Translations under genes and position numbers: made by a program
In this document: positions 57,251 through 64,000 of the stretch, one piece after another
Layout of the letters: each line of letters starts with the position of its first letter
Position numbering within the stretch: the stretch's first letter is position 1
Assembly (NCBI GenBank): GCA_012934845.2
Contig: WNNJ02000616.1
Coordinates: forward strand, 59,838-123,837
Origin: Pomphorhynchus laevis
Lineage: Eukaryota; Acanthocephala; Palaeacanthocephala; Echinorhynchida; Pomphorhynchidae
Direction: 5' to 3'
Length of the DNA stretch: 64,000 bases
Notes under the pieces: model-generated
Seen by the model: only the letters and a program-made list of their open reading frames with translations
Databases searched by the model: none
What the model was told of the DNA's origin: nothing

Positions 57251-57457
57251 CTACCCGAGATAAAAAACTCTTACATATTTATTATTCAACGTTTCGGTCA
57301 AATTCTGTGACCATTATCAAAAACAATTAAAATTACGCCGTCACAAATAGTGTTTTATGCGCATCATCACGAAATAATTCAAAGCTTTAATTAACTTAAT
57401 TAATCCATACTATCAATTTGAAAAATTTTTTTGTAATTAGATTTGGTGCCAGAAATA
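57251..57457 (-). mobile_element. Penelope-like element terminal fragment (left copy)
   Basis: Second copy of the 3' end of the PLE at 58,937-60,682, extended leftwards by CCCGAGATAAAAAACTCTTA, a string also present at 60,630-60,650 upstream of the same PLE. Such repetition of terminal sequence is typical of PLEs. It contains the ribozyme-like block described for the right copy. Confidence 0.75.
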
Positions 57458-59114
57458 TATCTGTTAAATAGCATTAGTCATTCTAGAGCATTAATTATCT
57501 ATTAATCTTACTCCCAGATATGTGGAAGAGAGCATTAGTCATTCCAGTTTTCAAATAGGGGGATAAGTTAAATTCTCAAAATTATCGGTTAATAAGTTTG
57601 ACGTGTATTGCTTGCAAGTTGATGGAGAAACTGATCCTAAGGTATGTATCTTCACATTTGGACAAATTCAATATTTTATCTAATAAACAGCATGGATTTA
57701 GAAAACATCACTCCACTTCAACTAATCTAACATTAGCACGCGAAAGCTGGGCCGGTTTTGTCGAACAGAGAATGCCGGTTAATGTCGTCTTTATTGATTT
57801 GTCCAAAGCTTTTGATCGGGTCGTTCATCCAATTTTCCTATGGAAACTTGGAAATTACGGATTCTCAAAGCACGTTTGTATCTGGATACGTGAATTCTTG
57901 AGTAGACGTTCCTTTGCTGTGCGAGTTGGTGAGTCTCTTTCTAAATGATTTTATCTCAGTCAAGGTGTTCCACAAAGCTGTATCCTTAGTTTCACTTTGT
58001 TTAATATTCATCAACGAAATCGCTGAAAATGTTACATGTCAGTGCCTATTATACGTTGATGATATTAAACTGTTGTGCCCTTTATTTCGTGATTGTTCTA
58101 GCTCTCCCTTACTACAATCAGATTTGGATAAAGTTAGTAGTTGGTGTTCTTTACACGGCTTAGTAATCAATGTTAGTAAATGTCGACATATGAGAATTGG
58201 TCAATCCCGATTACCTTCCCCTTATCAATTCAGCTCAACAGTTATCGAATTAGTAAATCACTTTACTGATTTAGGTGTTGATTTCTCCTCTAATTTAAAA
58301 TCTCATCTTCATTCTTCTGCGATTATTGCAAAATGCCGTAGAATTTTAGGATTTATTCATCGAAACGTTAGACGACTTGAGCCAAAGGCTTTACGCATTG
58401 TATATTCGAGTCTCCTAAAATCACATATGCTCTATGCATCTCACGCGACACACCCTCAACTGAAATCAGAATTGAGTGAATTCGTCAACATTTTGAGAAG
58501 ATCCACGCACTTGGTTCTGGCAACTCGCTCCATTTCTTATCCAGTTAGACTAGAGACGTTGGGTATAAGATCTATTGAATGCGATCTGTTGATTGCATAT
58601 CTTACACTAGTGTGGATGTCGCTGCGCGTGCCTAGCCGTCCGTGTAAGCAGCTGTTCTGTCTTCGTGAATCATCAGTGTTACGTGGACACGAGCTATGTT
58701 GGAAGCATCGCTCAAAGCATCGAACAAATTGTACGACAGTGATGGTTCGCGTCTGTAAACGATGGAATGGATTATCACCTGGTGTGATTAACAGCTCTTG
58801 TGCTGTGCAATTTTAAGAACGCCTAAAGTTTGACCTCGTGAACTCTTGATGTTTTTTACGTTTTTTTTGTTTTTGTTTTATTCGATGTGATGCTTCCTTA
58901 CAAGCTTCAGCGCTCTTGGACGTCGACATATAATAATTATTATTCAACGTTTCGGTCAAATTCTGTGACCATTATCAAAAACAATTAAAATTACGCAGTC
59001 ACAAATAGTGTTTTATGCGCATCATCACGAAATAATCCAAAGCTTTAATTAACTTCATTAATCCATACTATCAATTTAAAAAATTTAATTGTAATTAGAT
59101 TTGGTGCCAGAAAT
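57280..59114. repeat. 178-bp direct repeat flanking LINE E3
   Basis: Bases 57,280-57,457 and 58,937-59,114 are the same 178 bp of PLE 3' end (TTATTATTCAACGTTTCGG to GGTGCCAGAAAT), with about five mismatches. The CR1-like copy E3 lies between them, its 3' tail directly abutting the right copy. Confidence 0.88.
57511..58936 (+). mobile_element. CR1-like LINE copy E3, 5'-truncated
   Basis: Matches E1 from about 3,504 to the 3' end. Frames 57,598-57,948 (QHGFRKHHSTSTNL, FIDLSKAFDRVVHP) and 57,914-58,816 (YVDDIKLL instead of YADD, then the complete C-terminal region up to a stop near 58,815). The 3' hairpin and ATAATAATT tail are at 58,890-58,936. A 54-bp filler (57,458-57,510) repeats GAGCATTA and AGTCATTC words from the element itself. 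Confidence 0.88.
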
Positions 59115-60682
59115 TTTTGTGCCAGGCGAATTGATATGAATTAACTCCAAAACTAGGCATCTAAACACATTTGGTTCTTTAGTCAATGTATTCACGTCGT
59201 CGAAATTAATTGCGTGTTTATACGTTAATACATTATTGAGGATTGCCGGTGAAACATCACCTCTCTGTAGCATTATGATGCTCTTTAATTCGAACCGGCG
59301 AAAGACGTTTTGTTTAACCAATGTATGATGCTTTACAATCACGGTAATTAATTAGACAAATCACACAGTTTCCGTTAGTCGGAAAGTCCTAATCGGCTTT
59401 CGCTTAAAAAGTGAAGCAAATTGGAGTTGAGCAGGACAATATATTGTTGTGGAACCTTTGTTCCATAACAATATATTGTTAGCACGGACAATTGTTTTCA
59501 GTTTCGTGAAGGTGCTGGCATTCGCATATTTTATTTTATAAATTACTTTTCTTTGCTTTACGATCGGCAATGGTGATATCCCATTTCGGGAATTCACATC
59601 TTGTCTCTTTAATGTCTTTGATCAAGTGTCTTAAAACAAATTTTCATTAGTCGTAAAAAGAGTGCAGTTGCTGTAGATATCTTATTTTGCACATATATGG
59701 CTCGATTGAACACGGTTTTCCAACTAATTTCAAGCTTTCGATAAACGCAAGTAGAGATAGTACGGACGCGAATAATCATTACGTCTAAAGACGAAATTCG
59801 GCATGCAAGATTTTAAGGATGAACCTCTCATTGTATAGCTGGATCACCTATATTTAGTGTGCTCCTGATGTTATTATCATTTTCCTTTATGGTGAAAATC
59901 ATAAAGATATCATCTGTATAACGCCAATAGGATTTCAATATAGGCAATCATAAGTAAATGTCCACTTCCCGATTATCCATGTAGATGTTAATCAGTTTGA
60001 GTAAAACGAGAACCCATCACTGTTCCATCGATTTGATCAAAAACTTTATTCTTAAATGTGAATGCAGATTTTTCAGTACACCAGTATAATGAGCAAATCC
60101 ATTCTGAACTTGATAATTTAGGATTATGGCACATTTCACATAAGATAGTCGCAGACATTGTGAAGCCAGATTTGAAGGATTTATAATAAATAGCGATGTG
60201 ACGTCAGCTGAGACAAAACCTTGAGCTAGCATCATACGTTTTGATCAACTCGGAGGTTCTTTAATTTATTATCATGCTTCACAATGATCATTAGTTTACG
60301 TTTAGTGACGTTGTCATTGATAAATCAATTTACACACAATGTCCTCCGTATCACAGGTACTAATCAAATGTCTCCAAATACCTCACGATTCTATCATCAG
60401 TTGTTATTCCAGATCCATGGTAACCAATACATGTAGAATTTATCTTCTCCAAGTAGGAATGAAATTACAGTATAAACACAACTGCAAAAATTTTATAGTT
60501 ATTTTGCTATTCAGAATTTTCATTTACATATCAGTAAGCCTTATAAAACAGTTGACGTACTGTTTGTATAAATCATCAACAATTACGTTCGGATACCAAC
60601 AAGTACCATAATTTTTCGACATTTTTTACCCACCGGAGATAAAAAACTAACAAATTTAATATACAACGTTTGACGAACGTTG
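58937..60682 (-). mobile_element. Penelope-like element, broken (RT and GIY-YIG)
   Basis: Minus strand: reverse-transcriptase remnants AQGFVSADVTSLF (about 60,230), WRYTDDIFMIF (about 59,920-59,890, catalytic region) and LDVMIIRVRTISTCVYRK (about 59,780-59,730), then a GIY-YIG domain remnant (VIYKIKYAN, 59,560) and its C-terminal end HAINFDDVNTLTKEPNVFRC (59,225-59,165). The 3' end carries GGTC-acagaattt-GACC-GAAACG, the stem II and core of PLE hammerhead ribozymes. The element is broken in several places and looks old. Confidence 0.8.
60664..60682. repeat. short hairpin at the PLE 5' end
   Basis: CAACGTT-tgacg-AACGTTG, a perfect 7-bp inverted repeat where the terminal sequence CAACGTTTCGG of the PLE would lie; probably two terminal sequences joined in opposite orientation. 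Confidence 0.7.
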
Positions 60683-60703
60683 AATAATTAATTACGAACC
60701 AAT

Positions 60704-61147
60704 GACGCATCGAACATATGACGCATCGAACATATGACGCATCGAACATATGACGCATCGAACATATGACGCTACGAACATATGACGCTACGAACATTTG
60801 ACGCTACGAACATTTGACACTACGAACATTTGACACTACGAACATTTGACACTACGAACATTTGACACTACGAACATTTGACACTACGAACATTTGACGC
60901 TACAAACATTTGACGCTACGAACATATGACGCTACGAACATACGACGCTACGAACATATGACGCTACAAACATACGACGCTACAAACACATTGCGCTACG
61001 AGCATATGTCGCTACAAGCACATGACGCTACGAACATTTGACGCTACAAACATATAACGCTACGAACATATGACGCTACAAACACATTGTGCTATGAGCA
61101 TATGTTTCTACAAACACATGACGCTACGAACACATGTCGAACATATA
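60704..61147. repeat. 16-bp minisatellite with higher-order structure
   Basis: About 27 tandem units based on GACGCTACGAACATAT. The left end has GACGCATCGAACATAT units, the middle a homogenised run of GACACTACGAACATTT, and the right end a 96-bp (six-unit) higher-order repeat seen at 60,979 and 61,075 (GCTACAAACACATTG). Frames through it on the minus strand are repeats, not genes. Confidence 0.93.
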
Positions 61148-62226
61148 ATGCAAAACATTATAAATCATGAGGCATTTGACTGCCGATCTTCTCACAACCT
61201 TCTGCTTATATACACAGTTGTTTAAAAACGCGTGCCTAACAATCAATCGTGTTAGCAACTTTTGATTTGAATATTACCTAAACGCAACTTTTGTTTTGTA
61301 TATTTACGATTTGTTCGTCTTACGGCGGCGCGGCCTAAATCTGCAACTATAGAAACAACCAAAATAAGTTTAAATCTAAACTCAAAGATGTCTATCGATA
61401 ACGGTTGTATAAAACTTGTTTTAATGCCCTATCTAAAATTAACCGTCACCTAAGCAAACTGTTAATGTTTTGACTACGAAGTTGTGCCAAATTTTAAATT
61501 GCTTAAGTTAAATTTTTATATTTTTATTGTTTAATATTTTATTTAAAATATTATTTATTTATAATTTATATTTACAGCAGCCATTTTTCAAATATAAAAA
61601 CTAAAACACTTTGTATTCGTAGCATTTCGTATGTTTACTGATCGCGTATGTATATGAAATAACAAACAAATGTTAAATTGATATAAATTATGACTTTTGG
61701 GTGGGATAAGTTTTCTAGTGCCTTTGAATCATTATGAGCAATTTCTTTATTTTGACAGCTCAATGTGTTAGGTTCTATTTTTAGTTGGAATAAATAAACA
61801 TTTATTGCTTGAAACTGTATTTGAATTATAATTATTGCAATCTTATGATTTAATAATCTTTCATAATCAAAAAACAAAATTGGCCATTTTTAGAATACAT
61901 GCTCGGGCAAGTGCTATTATCGTGTCTGACCACAATTGAAGGTGACCAAATTTCAAAAACGGAGAAAGTCTACAAAGTGAGTGCTTGAAATACTGAAAAT
62001 ATATAAAGTAAATTCTACTCTAGCTAGTATGCAATTAATTCGAGTTATCTATAACCCGTTGAAGACAAATTAATTTGTTTTAGATTTTATAATATTTTAA
62101 GATTGGTAAACCAGTAATCGTGTGTATATCTATTTTCAGGATTCGGTACACAAATTATTTTTTTAATTACTTATGATTACTTATAGATGAAATCAGGTAA
62201 TTTCTTCGAAATGAAAGAAAACATAT
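61148..62226. other. AT-rich interval, no gene seen
   Basis: No element or gene that I can support. A minus-strand 80-residue frame at 61,635-61,877 has no recognisable features. Confidence 0.4.
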
Positions 62227-62261
62227 ACACAAACGTCGAAACGCTGTTTCGACGTTTGTGT
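62227..62261. repeat. perfect 15-bp hairpin
   Basis: ACACAAACGTCGAAA (62,227-62,241), loop CGCTG, and the exact reverse complement (62,247-62,261). Confidence 0.95.
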
Positions 62262-62395
62262 CTCGTTAATAGGGGGTTGCTGCACAACTGGATTGAAGCG
62301 CAGCACCCCTAGACAGCTCAATAAGCAAATAAGCCCTTCTATTGCTGATTGTAATGAAACAAATGACATACTTTTCCCGTCCATTTCTATCCTGA

Positions 62396-62537
62396 TTGAA
62401 GGAATCGGCGAAGACTAAATAGTAGCATAAAATGACTCTATGCTGTTTCGAATTTTGAGTTTCATCAGATGAGACTCGAAATTCGAAACAGCATAGAGTC
62501 AGTTTATGCTGCTATTTAGTCTTCCCGATTCCTTCAA
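62396..62537. repeat. 142-bp near-perfect palindrome
   Basis: Two arms of about 70 bp (62,396-62,466 and 62,468-62,537) centred on A62,467, beginning TTGAAGGAATCGG and ending its complement. Only a few mismatches (e.g. one in GAATTTTGAG versus CTCGAAATTC). Could be a fold-back transposable element, or a hairpin RNA gene. No clear target-site duplication or protein. Confidence 0.92.
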
Positions 62538-63688
62538 TAAGAAAACAAAAAAGTAAGTTGACAAAATAGACACACATGACAACTATGAACAAACAAATTG
62601 TCTTTGGATGAAATCTCAAAATAAATTTATGCATTGTAGATTCTGCCTCATAATTTCGCATGTAGTTATATGTTCATGCACGTCTTCATAATACACATAA
62701 ACTTTGTATTTTTAGGAGATTTCTAACCCTAAATCATGTGCTACCCAATCTGACATTGACATCTTATCAAGGAAAGGTGGGTTTTCATCATTTGTATGTA
62801 TAACACATTGTACGTTCAGTAGTTTTATATTTTACATGCGTAAAATTAAATTATTTCTTTATATAGCAATCACTCTTAACTGAAGTTACTTAGTGTGCTT
62901 GCTTTGTGACATTGCGAATATAAAGGCAAACGACCAATTGTTTCTTCTTCATTTATTATCTACGATGATCACTAACTCGTTTTATTTTCACGTTTTTATA
63001 TTATTATTTTTATATTCTGTTAAATAACAATTTGCTACAAAATAGTAAAAGCTGGTTAGTTCAACCAAACAAATCATCTACTTCAATTTCTTCTTTTCAT
63101 AATTAGCTCACTCACCGCAGGAAGGTGCCGTGCAAGAAGCAGTAAAAGTTTTTTTATCACCTCACGATGATACGTAAACGCTGACGCAGCAGTTTTTTTA
63201 CTTGCACTGTAAGGTATCAGTTCACGTTGAGCTGATTTTGTTGCCATCCAACTCGGAGTTCTTTCTGTTTCAGTCCCAACAGAACCCGTTATAGAAAAAA
63301 TAAGAGCATGTTCTACTTGTTCCACTAGAACAAGATGTTCCACTTGTTCTATTCTTTGACGTACTTTGAGTATTTTCTTCTTTGATTATATTCAATATAT
63401 ATTACAATGGTATTATAATTCATTTTCTTTGATGGTTTTAAAAAAGTCCTTCGGACTTTTGGCAGCATTTAATGATAGATGATTACCATACACTCACCAA
63501 AGAGACCCCTACATGAAATATCTAAACGAGCGCGGGTCCGTGCAATTAACTGAGTAGTCCATGACTATATTTGTAGAGATTATATACAGCTGCGACACTG
63601 TATAATTTTAATATTACGTATTAATAATAGTATTATTTATCATTAACGCAATTCGGGCGTTAATAATTACATAATAATTAGTATTTAG

Positions 63689-63694
<6 letters not shown>
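62538..63694. other. AT-rich interval with one unrecognised frame
   Basis: A minus-strand 86-residue frame (63,343-63,083; TERTPSWMATKSAQRELIP, then IKKLLLLLARHLPAVSELIM) has normal-looking composition and could be a host exon. I do not recognise it and no splice context makes it convincing. Confidence 0.3.

Positions 63695-63745
<51 letters not shown>
63695..63745. repeat. (TA)n microsatellite
   Basis: Uninterrupted AT dinucleotides over about 50 bp. Confidence 0.97.
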
Positions 63746-63748
<3 letters not shown>

Positions 63749-64000
63749 CGTATGAGATCATGAAGATCGATTGGAATCGGGACTGGTGATCCTTTGATGG
63801 ATTCTTATTTATGTAACGAATAGTTGCTAAGTCACACGAGGTGACTTTCGCATTGAAAACCAGCTACAGAATCCTTCCTTCATGATATCCAATTCCATAC
63901 ACCCTGACTACTAACGGCGCCATTGCCACAACCGTTTTCGTTTCGCCCGCTTTTTGCCACATGTTGGTAGCCCCGGGCTCGTCAGAAGGCTGACTACCAA
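63746..64000. other. window end, hairpin at the edge
   Basis: No gene. The last bases contain TTGGTAGCC ... GGCTGACTACCAA (about 63,964-64,000), an imperfect inverted repeat that may be the end of an element continuing beyond the window. Confidence 0.4.

Noticed and set aside
60576-60797. Minus-strand frame with repeated MRHMFDASYVRCVICS-like words
   Set aside because: Translation of the 16-bp minisatellite; no start context or homology.
60704-61147. Possible CRISPR array
   Set aside because: Units are contiguous 16-mers with no unique spacers, and the sequence is eukaryotic.
63083-63343. Minus-strand 86-residue frame as a host gene
   Set aside because: Composition is plausible but there is no recognised domain or splice context; kept only as a note on the interval.

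Overview
This is AT-rich, intron-bearing eukaryotic DNA, most likely from an invertebrate animal. The evidence is a split ubiquitin-L40-like gene, at least six kinds of LINE (CR1-like, L2-like, I/Jockey-like, RTE-like and a restriction-like-endonuclease type), three Penelope-like elements (PLEs) and two Ty3/Gypsy fossils. I cannot name the species from sequence alone. There is no bacterial-style gene organisation, no rRNA, no convincing tRNA and no CRISPR array.

Most of the window is a nested graveyard of retroelements. Region 0-9 kb: L2 fragments, a CR1-like LINE (1.3-4.9 kb), the tail of a restriction-like-endonuclease LINE (5.1-6.4 kb), the 5' half of a second CR1-like LINE (6.4-8.0 kb) and a PLE endonuclease fragment (8.5-9.1 kb). 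Region 9-12 kb: the one clear host gene, a divergent ubiquitin-ribosomal protein L40 fusion on the minus strand, with an RPA1-like exon fragment lying antisense in its long intron. Region 12.7-20 kb: RTE remnant, Gypsy fossil, I/Jockey-like LINE and a two-copy tandem repeat. Region 21-31 kb: a CR1-like LINE split by an almost full-length L2-like LINE, then an inverted copy of that L2 and a second L2 subfamily. Region 31-36 kb: Gypsy gag fossil, a PLE reverse transcriptase between inverted structured repeats, and a CR1 tail. Region 36-48 kb: CR1 and I/Jockey fragments around a near-complete but dead CR1-like LINE at 40.1-44.5 kb. Region 49-61 kb: the best-preserved CR1-like reverse transcriptase (50-52.5 kb), an inverted near-identical copy of the 40-44 kb LINE (52.6-57.1 kb), and a PLE interrupted by another CR1 insertion. 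Region 61-64 kb: a 16-bp minisatellite, a 142-bp near-perfect palindrome and a TA microsatellite.

Three themes stand out. First, several LINE copies are inverted duplicates that share the same disabling lesions and, in one case, the same flanking DNA, so they arose by DNA-level duplication (or assembly error), not retrotransposition. Second, several insertions are bracketed by unusually long direct repeats (104, 158 and 178 bp). Third, the host-like ubiquitin-L40 gene keeps the fold and the ribosomal zinc-finger tail but has lost the Gly-Gly processing site. LINE parts follow the endonuclease-then-reverse-transcriptase plan of target-primed retrotransposition; nearly all copies here are broken and none looks active.
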